From CAZLLV01 sp964560325 (GTDB taxonomy: Bacteria > Acidobacteriota > Thermoanaerobaculia > Multivoradales > DATKCC01), in the NCBI GenBank assembly GCA_964560325.1, contig CAZLLV010000312.1:1-13385 (forward strand): DNA of 13,385 bases. Reading direction: 5' to 3'. Below are positions 4,904 to 12,252 of this stretch, piece by piece. Within the stretch, counting starts at the first letter, position 1; each line of letters opens with the position of its first letter. A model generated the notes under the pieces. That model saw only the letters and a list, made by a program, of their open reading frames with translations, searched no databases and was not told the origin of the DNA. The position numbers and the translations under genes were made by a program.

Positions 4904-6121
4904 GTGCTCTCCCTCCGCGATCCGATCCACGGCTTCATCCGGGCCGACGCCCTGGAGAGCGCCCTGATCAACAGCCGGCCGGTCCAGCGGCTGCGCTACA
5001 TCCGCCAGCTCGGCCTGACGCGCATGGTCTTCCCCGGCGCCGAGCACAGCCGGTTCAGCCACGCCTTGGGAGCGATGGAGCTCGCCGGCCGGGTCTACGA
5101 CGCCCTCGCCGCCCAGAGCGGCGGCCTGCTGCCGGTCGGCCCCGCCGCGCCCGAGCGCCGGCTGGTGCGGGTGGCGGCGCTCCTCCACGACATCGGGCAC
5201 GCGCCGTTCAGCCACTCCGCGGAGGAGCTCTTCGAGGGCGGCATCGACCACGAGGAGATGACTCGCCGGCTGATCGCCCACCGGGAGATCTTGCAGATCC
5301 TGGAGGCGCTCGGCGGCGCCGTCGGCCCGGAGCGGCTCGCGTCGGTGCTCTCCGGCGGGCGTGGCGGGCGTGGCGGAGACGGCGAGACCGCGCGCGTCGA
5401 CCGCCTGCTCGCCCAGGTGATCTCGGGCGAGCTCGACGTCGACAAGATGGACTACCTGCTGCGCGACAGCCTGTTCTGCGGCGTGCGCTACGGCACCTAC
5501 GACCTGGAGCGGCTGCTCGACACGATGATGCCGCTCCAGGACCCCGCGACCGGGAGCTGGGTGATCGGCGTCGACGAGGGCGGCGTCCACGCGCTCGAGG
5601 CGCTGGTCCTCGCGCGCTACTACATGTTCACCCAGGTCTACTTCAACGTCACCGGCAAGGCGCTCGAGCTCCACCTGACGCGCTGGCTGGCCGCCGAGGG
5701 GCGGCGCTGGCCGGCCGATCCGGAGACCTTCCTCGCCTCCGACGACGTGACGGTGACCGCCGAGATGCGGCTCTCGAGCCACCCGCACGCGCGTGCCGTG
5801 GTCGAGCGCGAGCACTTCCCGCTCGCCTTCGAGACCGGCGAGCACCTGTCGGCGGACGAGTCGCGCGCCTTCGCCGAGCTGCTGCCCCGACTGCGCGAGC
5901 GGGTGGGGGCGGACGCGCTGCTCGAGTCGCACTCGGCGAAGGACCCGCACCGCTTCGGCCAGGGAACGCTCCTGGTGCGGATGACCGACGGCTCGGTGGT
6001 CGGCATGGAGCGGGCGAGCCACTTCATCCGCCACCTCCAGCGCATCGACCGCTACCGGGTCTACGCCCGCGCCGAGGTGCGCGACGAGGCGGCGCGGTGG
6101 CTCACGGAGCAGTGGCGGTGA
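4904..6121 (+). CDS. HD-domain phosphohydrolase, SAMHD1/dGTPase-like (COG1078 type)
   Basis: A cytoplasmic metal-dependent phosphohydrolase; relatives such as SAMHD1 cleave dNTPs to deoxynucleosides and triphosphate. The protein is 405 residues. The metal ligands are complete: H53 in HSRFSH (48-53), H95-D96 in LLHDIGHAPFSH (93-104) and D180 in DVDKMDYLLRDS (178-189). By alignment in mind with SAMHD1, R50, H99, H104, K181, Y184 and D188 match substrate or catalytic positions, and E107 replaces an Asp. It starts DPIHGFI, as COG1078 proteins do. Residues 151-158 (GGRGGRGG) come from a 9-bp in-frame tandem repeat. The start is a GTG at 4904 with no clear Shine-Dalgarno sequence, 25 bases after the LON-domain gene, which suggests translational dependence on it. 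The 3' end overlaps the convergent glycosyltransferase by 20 bases. The fold and catalytic class are secure; dNTPs as the true substrate are inferred. Confidence 0.9.
   Translation: MLSLRDPIHGFIRADALESALINSRPVQRLRYIRQLGLTRMVFPGAEHSRFSHALGAMELAGRVYDALAAQSGGLLPVGPAAPERRLVRVAALLHDIGHAPFSHSAEELFEGGIDHEEMTRRLIAHREILQILEALGGAVGPERLASVLSGGRGGRGGDGETARVDRLLAQVISGELDVDKMDYLLRDSLFCGVRYGTYDLERLLDTMMPLQDPATGSWVIGVDEGGVHALEALVLARYYMFTQVYFNVTGKALELHLTRWLAAEGRRWPADPETFLASDDVTVTAEMRLSSHPHARAVVEREHFPLAFETGEHLSADESRAFAELLPRLRERVGADALLESHSAKDPHRFGQGTLLVRMTDGSVVGMERASHFIRHLQRIDRYRVYARAEVRDEAARWLTEQWR
5354..5376 (+). repeat. 9-bp in-frame tandem repeat in the HD gene
   Basis: GGCGGGCGT is present twice in direct tandem (5354-5362 and 5363-5371) and begins a third time (GGCGG, 5372-5376). 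In frame it encodes Gly-Gly-Arg units between the HD core and the DVDK metal-ligand helix. The unit is short, so copy number could vary between strains. Confidence 0.75.
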
Positions 6122-8027
6122 TCGGTACCCGGTAGACCCGCGACCCGGCGTCCTCGTAGAGCTCGGGGAGCACGTCCCAGGAGCGGCCGGCCGCCCAGCG
6201 GGCGGCCTCGTGCCGGCGCATCACGATCAGGTAGTCGGCCTCCAGCGCGTGCAGCTCCTCGACGAGCGCCTCGGGACCCCGCTCGGCGGCCGCGGTGACC
6301 CGGCCGAAGCGCGCCGGACCGACCCATTCGCCGATGAATCGTCCGCGGGCGAAGTAGCGCAGGTTCTCGCCCCACAGGCAGTAGACGGTGTAGTCCTCGC
6401 CGCGCGTGCGGTTCAGGTAGGCGATCGCCCCGTAACCGGGTCGGCGCGTCGCGAGGAACTGCTCCCGGACGGCGGACGTCGTCGGCACCGGTCCCTGCCG
6501 AGCCATCCGGTAGGCGCCGTAGAGCAGGCCCGGACCGACGAGTGCCACCGCCACGAGCGCGGCGACGCTCCGGCGGCGGGTCGGTAGTCCCCGCCCGAGC
6601 CGCGCCAGGCCGATCGCCACGGCGGCGCAGCCCCACGGAAGCGCCGGGAGGAGGTAGCGCGGCTCCGGGACCACGAGCCAGGTCACGACTCCGTAGGAGA
6701 GCCCGAGGACGAGAGCGGGCAGCGGGCTGCGCGGCCGACGAAAGAGGAGCAGGACGGTCGGCGCGAGCGCCACGAGGAGCGGGTTGAACGGGTGCGGACC
6801 CACCCAGGTCACCCAGCGCCCGGAAACCCCGAAGGCGACGCTCCGTACCCAGTCGCCCGACCCCAGCCGCTCGGGCTCCGCGCCACCGTCCGGCGCGACC
6901 AGGTCCACGGGAGGCACCCACTCGCTGGTACCGAAAACCTCCGGGAAGTACGGGAAGACCGGATTGCCCGTGTGGTGATGGATCCGGACGTACCAGGGAG
7001 CGGCCACCACGAGCGCCGCGAGCAGGCTCCAGACGGCGAGCCGGAGGCGCCACCGGCCGCCCCACGCGAAGACGGCCAGGGGAACGACCGCGATCCAGTA
7101 CAGGCCGAGGTACTTGACCGCCGCCGCCGCGCCGGCGAAGCCACCGGCCGCGAGCGCCGTGCTCGTGCCGGTGCGGTCGCCGGCCGCCGTGCCACCGTCC
7201 ACTCCTCCCGCGTCCCAGAGGCGATCGACGGCCGAGACCGCGAGGACCGAAAAGAAGGTCAGAGCGGTGTCGACATAGGCGTCGGCCCCGAAGAGCACCA
7301 CGTACGGGGAGCCGATCCAGAGCGCCGCCGCCCACCATCCGGCCGGCTCACTCTCCCGGCGGCGGGTCCAGCCGTAGAGCGCGGCAGCGGTCAGCAGCGT
7401 GAAGCCGAGGCCGACGAGCCGCGCCGCCCGGTCGTCGCCGAAGAGCAGCCCGATCGCGAAGAGGCACTCCGTGAGCTGCGGGAAGACGGGGAAGCGGAGA
7501 TCCTCGAGGAACGCGAGGCGGCCGGTCTCGGCCAGCGCCTGCGCCATCGGCAGGTGATAGACGGTGGCGTCGAAGCCGAGCGGCGGGTAGAGCGCCAGCG
7601 TCCCGAGGAAGACCACGAGGGCGGCCACGACGAGCGCCGCGGCGCCCGGAGCCCGGAGGTCCCGCGCCGGACGGAGCACGGCCGCCCCTCCTCCGGAGGC
7701 GAGGCGCCGGCGCACCGCGGCGGTCAGCCAGGGCACCTGGAGGACGGCCGATCCCGCGGCGACGCCCGCGACGCCGAACCGGCCGATCGCGCCGAGCGCG
7801 AAGCCGAGCGTCGCCACGAGCACGAGGCCGAGGCCGGTCGTCACGGCGACGCTCTCGGCTGCCGGGCCGCCGGAACGATGGGCCAGGACGCGGGCGCTCC
7901 GGCCGGCTCCGAAGGCGGTCAGGAAGATCGCCCCCGCCACCAGGTGCGCGGACAGACCGCTCGGAAGTGCGGCGGCCGTGTGCGCCAGCGCTTCCCACAC
8001 ATAGCCCAAGACGCTCATCAGCGGCAT
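6102..8027 (-). CDS. GT-C type membrane glycosyltransferase (PMT/ArnT-like, GT39/RgtA-D superfamily)
   Basis: A polytopic inner-membrane protein of 641 residues that probably transfers a sugar from a polyprenyl-phosphate donor to a lipid, glycan or protein on the periplasmic side. Many hydrophobic segments are visible (for example about 28-42, 59-80, 128-148, 205-220, 305-322, 330-345, 415-430, 437-453, 486-505). After the third group comes GFDATVYHLPMAQAL (151-165), with Asp153 in the place of the catalytic acidic residue of the first periplasmic loop in GT-C enzymes. APWYVRIHHHTGNPVFPYF (343-361) resembles the W..R/N..TGNPVxPF motif common in this superfamily. The C-terminal 140 residues look soluble. 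I chose the ATG at 8027 because GAGGA stands 6 bases upstream; the frame extends further but is then antisense-like. It follows the TIGR01777 gene by 68 bases in the same direction. Donor and acceptor cannot be told. Confidence 0.8.
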   Translation of the reverse strand: MPLMSVLGYVWEALAHTAAALPSGLSAHLVAGAIFLTAFGAGRSARVLAHRSGGPAAESVAVTTGLGLVLVATLGFALGAIGRFGVAGVAAGSAVLQVPWLTAAVRRRLASGGGAAVLRPARDLRAPGAAALVVAALVVFLGTLALYPPLGFDATVYHLPMAQALAETGRLAFLEDLRFPVFPQLTECLFAIGLLFGDDRAARLVGLGFTLLTAAALYGWTRRRESEPAGWWAAALWIGSPYVVLFGADAYVDTALTFFSVLAVSAVDRLWDAGGVDGGTAAGDRTGTSTALAAGGFAGAAAAVKYLGLYWIAVVPLAVFAWGGRWRLRLAVWSLLAALVVAAPWYVRIHHHTGNPVFPYFPEVFGTSEWVPPVDLVAPDGGAEPERLGSGDWVRSVAFGVSGRWVTWVGPHPFNPLLVALAPTVLLLFRRPRSPLPALVLGLSYGVVTWLVVPEPRYLLPALPWGCAAVAIGLARLGRGLPTRRRSVAALVAVALVGPGLLYGAYRMARQGPVPTTSAVREQFLATRRPGYGAIAYLNRTRGEDYTVYCLWGENLRYFARGRFIGEWVGPARFGRVTAAAERGPEALVEELHALEADYLIVMRRHEAARWAAGRSWDVLPELYEDAGSRVYRVPITATAP

Positions 8028-8095
8028 CGGGGATCCTCTGGAAAACAGCGCGATCGGGACCGCCGGAAGGCAGGTCGGTTGTCGCCGCCGAGACT

Positions 8096-9013
8096 CTACG
8101 CGAGCAGGTTCCGCAACGCGCGGTCGAGCTCCGGGTACTCCCAGACGAACCCGAGGTTCGCGAGGCGCTTGGGGAGCGCGCGCTGGCCCTGGAGCACCGT
8201 GTCGGCCATCTTGCCGAGCACCGTGCGGACGGCGAAGGCGGGGACGCGCAGCAGGCTGGGCCGGTGGAGGACCTCGCCCAGGAGGTGGGCGAGCTGGCGG
8301 TTGGTGACCGGCTCCGGCGAGGTCAGGTTGAACGGCCCCTGCGCCTCGTCGTGCTCGAGCAGGAAGCGGATCGCCCGCACCTCGTCGCGCAGGTGGATCC
8401 ACGGCACCCACTGGCCGCCGCCGATCGGGCCGCCGGCGAAGAGCTTGAACGGCAGCGCCATCTTGGGGAGCGCCCCGCCCTCCTTCGCGAGCACCAGGGC
8501 GGTGCGCAGGAGCACCCGGCGGACACCGGCGGCCTCGGCCGGCTCGCTCGCCCGCTCCCACTCGGCCGCCAGGTTCGGGAGGAACCCCGCGCCGGCCGGG
8601 GTCTCCTCGTCGACCTCCTCGTCGCCGCCCGGGCCGTAGTAGTCGATCCCCGAGCCCTGGAGGAGCGCCTTCGGCTTCGTCTCCGCGGCCGCGATCGCCG
8701 CGACCAGCGCCCGCGTCGGCTCGATCCGGCTCGACACCAGCACCCGGCGCCGCTCGTCGGTCCACGGCCGGTCGGCGATGCCCGCGCCCGCCAGGTTGAC
8801 GATCGCCCGCGCCCCGTCCACCTCGGCGCCCCAGCCGGCGGCGCTCCTGCCGTCCCAGCCGACCGCCCGTGCCCCCGCCGGCAGAGAGTCGACGTCCTCG
8901 GGCGAGCGGGAGAGCACCACCACCTCGTATCCCGCACCGGCGAGCTCGCGCGTGAGCGCGGAGCCGATCAGCCCGGAGCCCCCGGCGACGACGATTCTGC
9001 CTTTCTCGGTCAT
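8096..9013 (-). CDS. TIGR01777 family NAD(P)-binding epimerase-like protein (YfcH/SulA-type SDR)
   Basis: An atypical extended short-chain dehydrogenase/reductase of unknown substrate. The protein is 305 residues, the standard length. Features in order: the dinucleotide-binding GGSGLIGSAL (11-20), VGWDG (51-55), IVNLAGAGIADRPWT (71-85), which is the family hallmark, SSRIEPTRAL (94-103), SGIDYYG (121-127) in place of the usual Tyr-containing SDR motif, WVPWIHLRDEV (202-212) and FNLTSPEPVTN (228-238), then a C-terminal DUF1731-type segment with RVPAFAVRTVLGKMADTVLQ (256-275) and a terminal GF.W.YPELDRAL. The ATG at 9013 fits the family N-terminus; GGGAG lies 13 bases upstream, rather far for a ribosome site. 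It lies 101 bases after the ABC exporter gene, with hairpins between, and 68 bases before the glycosyltransferase. The family call is very secure; the reaction is unknown. Confidence 0.93.
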   Translation of the reverse strand: MTEKGRIVVAGGSGLIGSALTRELAGAGYEVVVLSRSPEDVDSLPAGARAVGWDGRSAAGWGAEVDGARAIVNLAGAGIADRPWTDERRRVLVSSRIEPTRALVAAIAAAETKPKALLQGSGIDYYGPGGDEEVDEETPAGAGFLPNLAAEWERASEPAEAAGVRRVLLRTALVLAKEGGALPKMALPFKLFAGGPIGGGQWVPWIHLRDEVRAIRFLLEHDEAQGPFNLTSPEPVTNRQLAHLLGEVLHRPSLLRVPAFAVRTVLGKMADTVLQGQRALPKRLANLGFVWEYPELDRALRNLLA

Positions 9014-9028
9014 ATGCCGAATGTTACT

Positions 9029-9092
9029 CCCACCTCGAGGAGACCGAGGGTGGGGCGGAGGCGTCCCCTGCCTCCCGCGAGGGAGGAAGGGG
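9029..9092 (-). terminator. Two hairpins downstream of the ABC exporter gene
   Basis: The 101-base gap between the exporter and the epimerase-like gene holds two stems. CCCCT-G-CCTCCC (9065-9076) pairs with GGGAGG-A-AGGGG (9081-9092) across one mismatch and a four-base loop. CCCACC plus TCG (9029-9037) pairs with CGA plus GGTGGG (9045-9054) with one bulge. No T-run follows either stem on the minus strand, so this may attenuate or stabilise the message rather than terminate it outright. Confidence 0.42.
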
Positions 9093-9114
9093 AAGGAGGG
9101 GTTTGGAGGGCGAT

Positions 9115-10911
9115 CTAGACCGCCTCCAACTCTTCCTCCAGCCGCTGCCGCTCGGCCAGCTCCGCGTACAGCCCGTCGCGCCGGACCAGCTCCTCGTGCG
9201 TCCCCCGCTCGGCGACCCGGCCCTCTTCGAGCACCAGGATCAGGTCGGCGCGGCGCACCGTCGAGACGCGGTGGGAGATCAGGAAGACGGTCCGCCCCTC
9301 GAAGACCGTCCGCAGGTTCTCGAGGATCGTCTCCTCGGTGTGCGTGTCGACCGCCGACAGGCTGTCGTCGAGCACCAGGATGCGCGGCCGGCGGAGGATC
9401 GCGCGCGCCAGCGCCACCCGCTGCTTCTGCCCGCCCGATAGCGTGATCCCCCGCTCCCCCACCACCGTGTCGAGCCCCTTCGGGAAGTCCGCGAGGTCGG
9501 CCGAGAGGCCGGCGAGCCGCGCCGCCTCTCCGATCTCCTCGTCCCCCGCCTCGGGGCGGCCGAAGCCGATGTTCTCGCGCACCGTGGTCGAGAACAGGAA
9601 GCTCTCCTGCGGCACCATCCCGATCGCCCGCCGCAGGTCGCCGAGCGGCAGCCGTTCGACCGGCACGCCGTCGACGAAGACCGTCTCCGGCGGCGGATCG
9701 ACGAGCCGCGGCAGGAAGGAGACGAGGGTGCTCTTGCCCGAGCCCGTGCGGCCGACGATCGCCACCGTCGATCCGGCCGGCGCTTCGAACGAGACGGCCT
9801 CGAGCACGGTCGGTCCGGGGCCGCTCGCCGCGCCCGCTTCCGGGCCGCCCTCCGCCCGGACCTTCGAGCCCGGCGGGTAAGAGAAGCTCAACCGGTCGAC
9901 CACCACCGAGCCGCGGATCGCGTCGAGCCGGACCGGCTGCTCCGGCTCCGTCACGTCGGGCTCGACTTCGAGGATCGAGCGGATGCGCCCGAGCGAAGCC
10001 GAGCCACGCTGCACCAGGTTGATCACCCAGCCGATCGCGATCATCGGCCAGATCAGCCGGGTGAGGAAGAGGTTGAAGGTCACGAACTCGCCGATCGTGA
10101 TGCCGCCCTCGACCACCAGCACGCCGCCGTACCAGAGCACCACCACGAAGCCGAAGCCGACCAGGAGCTGGAGCAGCGGCCGGAACGCCGAGTCCCAGAG
10201 GATCAGCCGCCGGTTGCGCTCGACGTTCTGGAGGTTCACCCGGTCGAAGCGCTCCTCCTCGCCGCGCTCCTGGGCGTAGGCGCGCACCACCCGCACGCCG
10301 GCTAGGTTCTCCTGCACCCGGGTCGAGAGCTCCGAGAAGTTCTCCTGCACCCGCTCGAAGAGGACGTGGATCCGCTCGCCGAAGAACTTGGTGACCAGCG
10401 CCACGACCGGCATGGTGGCGAGCGCCACGAGTGTCAGCGGAACGTGGATGTCGAGCATCAGCACCAGGCAGCCGAGCGTCGTGAAGACGGTGTTCGCGCT
10501 GTACATGATCGCCGGGCCGCAGAGCATCCGCACGGCCTGGAGGTCGTTGGTCGCCCGCGCCATCAGGTCGCCGGTGTACTGCTCGTCGTAGAAGCGCCGG
10601 GAGAGCCGCTCCAGGTGACTGAAGTAGAGGTCGCGCAGATCGAGCTCGACGTCCCGGCTCATGGTGACCAGGATCAACCGCTGGAAGTAGGTGAAGATGC
10701 CGCGGGCGAAGGCGGTGCCGACGACCAGCGACGAGTAGAGGACGAGCAGGCGGACCGACAGGCTGTCGCGCAGCGCGTCGACCGCCCAGCCGACGAGGAG
10801 CGGCGTGAGCAGGCCGATCAAGACCGAGGCGAGGATGGCGCCGATGCCCAGGACGAGCGCGCGCCGGTGGCGCCGGAAGTAGGGGACGAGGAAAGCGATC
10901 TGGCTCTTCAC
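9115..10911 (-). CDS. ABC exporter half-transporter (fused permease and ATPase, MdlA/TM287-like)
   Basis: A type I (type IV fold) ABC exporter half of 598 residues in the inner membrane. The N-terminal half (about 10-300) is the six-helix permease domain, with coupling-helix features such as FYDEQYTGDLMARATNDLQA (107-126). The C-terminal ATPase has Walker A GRTGSGKST (387-395), Q-loop Gln435, signature LSGGQ (491-495), Walker B ILVLDD (511-516), D-loop SAVD (519-522) and switch His547. The residue after the Walker B Asp is Asp516 where active sites use Glu, the pattern of the degenerate half of heterodimeric exporters. A Gly/Ala/Pro-rich insert (348-368) interrupts the start of the ATPase domain. 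The start is GTG at 10911, overlapping the thioesterase stop by four bases (GTGA), so translation is probably coupled. No second half-exporter is adjacent. Substrate unknown. Confidence 0.93.
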   Translation of the reverse strand: MKSQIAFLVPYFRRHRRALVLGIGAILASVLIGLLTPLLVGWAVDALRDSLSVRLLVLYSSLVVGTAFARGIFTYFQRLILVTMSRDVELDLRDLYFSHLERLSRRFYDEQYTGDLMARATNDLQAVRMLCGPAIMYSANTVFTTLGCLVLMLDIHVPLTLVALATMPVVALVTKFFGERIHVLFERVQENFSELSTRVQENLAGVRVVRAYAQERGEEERFDRVNLQNVERNRRLILWDSAFRPLLQLLVGFGFVVVLWYGGVLVVEGGITIGEFVTFNLFLTRLIWPMIAIGWVINLVQRGSASLGRIRSILEVEPDVTEPEQPVRLDAIRGSVVVDRLSFSYPPGSKVRAEGGPEAGAASGPGPTVLEAVSFEAPAGSTVAIVGRTGSGKSTLVSFLPRLVDPPPETVFVDGVPVERLPLGDLRRAIGMVPQESFLFSTTVRENIGFGRPEAGDEEIGEAARLAGLSADLADFPKGLDTVVGERGITLSGGQKQRVALARAILRRPRILVLDDSLSAVDTHTEETILENLRTVFEGRTVFLISHRVSTVRRADLILVLEEGRVAERGTHEELVRRDGLYAELAERQRLEEELEAV

Positions 10912-11357
10912 GACGGGGTCCGCCCCTCCGAGGACAGGCTGCGCCCCTCCACCGATTCGATCCTCCGGCGCAGCTCGTCCGAGACCGGGACGGTCCGCTG
11001 GGCGTCGTAGTCGAAGGCGACCTGCACCGTCCGCGCCTCGGCGTAGAGCCGCCCGCCGTCGTTCGACTCGACGCGGTACTCGAGGTCGAAGCTCTTGGTA
11101 CCGACGCGCGGGCAGCGGGTGAGGACGCGCACCGTCTCGCCGTAGGAGATCTGGCCGCGGAAGTCGATCTCGGCGCGCGCCAGGATCATCGTCACCTTCC
11201 GGAGGTCGCCGCCGCGCACGCTCGGATCGAGCCGCTCCCAGTAGGCGATGCGGGCGATCTCGAGATAGGTCGAGAAGACGGAGTTGTTGACGTGCCCCAT
11301 GCCGTCCACGTCGCGGAACCGCACCGGGACCTCGACCGCCACCGGATACTCGCTCAC
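10908..11357 (-). CDS. Acyl-CoA thioesterase, 4HBT/YbgC-FadM type hotdog fold
   Basis: Hydrolyses acyl-CoA thioesters in the cytoplasm; the chain specificity is unknown. The protein is 149 residues, typical for the family. The signature RFRDVDGMGHVNNSVFSTYL (13-32) contains the catalytic-type Asp18 (second Asp of DxD) and the GHVNN turn followed by YLEIAR, as in 4-hydroxybenzoyl-CoA thioesterase relatives. The hotdog strands continue through AEIDFRGQISYGETV (62-76) and FDLEYRV (90-96). The start is a GTG at 11357 with GGAGGAGG just upstream. It overlaps the trmB stop by four bases (GTGA), and its own stop overlaps the exporter's GTG start in the same way. The three genes are therefore one translationally linked operon. 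The pairing with an exporter could suggest lipid or acyl turnover, but this is only context. Confidence 0.9.
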   Translation of the reverse strand: MSEYPVAVEVPVRFRDVDGMGHVNNSVFSTYLEIARIAYWERLDPSVRGGDLRKVTMILARAEIDFRGQISYGETVRVLTRCPRVGTKSFDLEYRVESNDGGRLYAEARTVQVAFDYDAQRTVPVSDELRRRIESVEGRSLSSEGRTPS

Positions 11358-12061
11358 GCCGCCTCCTCCCGAGCGCGCCAGGCCGCCACCACCCCCTCGG
11401 CGCCTTCCGGGTGGAGCGCCCACGGCCGCTCGTGCATCGTGCCGACCACCCGCAGGATCGGCCGCCCCTCCTCGACGTACTTCGCTTCGTAGTTGGTGCG
11501 CGGCCCGCCCGGCCAACCGCCGTCGAGCCGGCGGATCGACACTCCGGGATGCGCCTCCAGGATCTCGACCACCCGCTCGCCGTACTCCAGGTGGTCGGTC
11601 GCGAAGCAGAGCTCGCCGCCCGGCGCCACCGCCCCGAGCACCAGGTCGACCGTCTCCGGGTCGAACAGGCGCCGCTTCTGGTGCCGCGCCTTCGGCCACG
11701 GGTCGGGGTGGTAGACGTGGACGGTGCGGGCGAAGCCGCGCGGCAGCACCGTCGAGAGGGCGTAGAGCGCCTCGCCCCGGATCGCCGCGACGTTCGAGAG
11801 CCCGCGGCGGCGCGCTCGGTCGACCAGGATCCGGAAGTACTCGTTGGCGATCTCGATGCCGAGGAAGCGGCGCCCGGGGCTCTCCTCGGCGCGGCGCAGC
11901 AGGTAGCGCCCCTTGCCGAAGCCGATCTCGAGCTCCCAGGAGGCGGCGTCGGAGCCGGGACGGGGACCGACCCAGCGGGCGAGGTCGGCCGGCGCCCCGA
12001 GGCTCTCCAGCCCCTGCTCGACTTCCGTGCCGCCGGAGGCGAAGAGCAGAGGTCGGGTCAT
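11354..12061 (-). CDS. trmB: tRNA (guanine-N7-)-methyltransferase
   Basis: Methylates guanine 46 at N7 in the variable loop of tRNAs using S-adenosylmethionine (cytoplasm). The protein is 235 residues, the usual size. Visible features are the SAM-binding motif I ELEIGFGKGRYLL (43-55), motif II LGIEI (67-71) with its acidic residue, the highly conserved VYHPDPWPKARHQKRRL (116-132), TDHLEYGE (155-162) and the C-terminal TNYEAKYVEEGRPI (189-202), all diagnostic for TrmB. I chose the ATG at 12061, the first in frame near the family start; no strong ribosome site precedes it. It is the first gene of the minus-strand operon with the thioesterase and the ABC exporter. A possible -10 box is noted at 12141-12146. 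It is transcribed divergently from the repeat membrane protein. Confidence 0.96.
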   Translation of the reverse strand: MTRPLLFASGGTEVEQGLESLGAPADLARWVGPRPGSDAASWELEIGFGKGRYLLRRAEESPGRRFLGIEIANEYFRILVDRARRRGLSNVAAIRGEALYALSTVLPRGFARTVHVYHPDPWPKARHQKRRLFDPETVDLVLGAVAPGGELCFATDHLEYGERVVEILEAHPGVSIRRLDGGWPGGPRTNYEAKYVEEGRPILRVVGTMHERPWALHPEGAEGVVAAWRAREEAA

Positions 12062-12252
12062 GGCGGCTGTCGGTCCTGGTCGATCTCGGTCGGTTCGGGA
12101 GGGTGCGGACGGAGCCCGCCGGAGGCCGGCCGGACGGGGCAGTATAGCCCGCGCGGTCCGCGATCCGCCCCGCCCGGAGGCTCGATTCTTGCTTCGGCGT
12201 GGGTGCGAAAAGACATCGAAACGACTCGGAATCCCGAGAAGGAGGCTTCCTC
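12062..12252. promoter_or_regulatory. Divergent promoter region, trmB / repeat membrane protein
   Basis: A 191-base gap without genes. On the minus strand TATACT (12146-12141) is a good -10 candidate in otherwise GC-rich DNA and would give trmB a leader of about 70 bases, but I see no matching -35. On the plus strand TTGCTT (12189-12194) could be a -35, with only a poor -10 near 12212. The plus gene has a strong AAGGAGG seven bases before its ATG at 12253. A short dyad CGCGG-T-CCGCG lies at 12152-12162, just upstream of the minus -10 candidate. Confidence 0.4.

Noticed and set aside
4706..6034. 442-codon minus-strand open frame
   Set aside because: Antisense to the HD hydrolase, whose metal ligands and motifs are complete; the minus translation is His/Val/Arg/Gln-rich without motifs.
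8028..8095. Possible separate promoter for the glycosyltransferase gene
   Set aside because: The 68-base gap has a ribosome site but no recognisable -35/-10 pair and no terminator; read-through from the upstream gene is the simpler view.
6792..8639. 615-codon plus-strand open frame
   Set aside because: Antisense to the glycosyltransferase and epimerase-like genes; Arg/Glu/Gly-rich translation with no recognisable motif, typical of shadow frames in GC-rich DNA.
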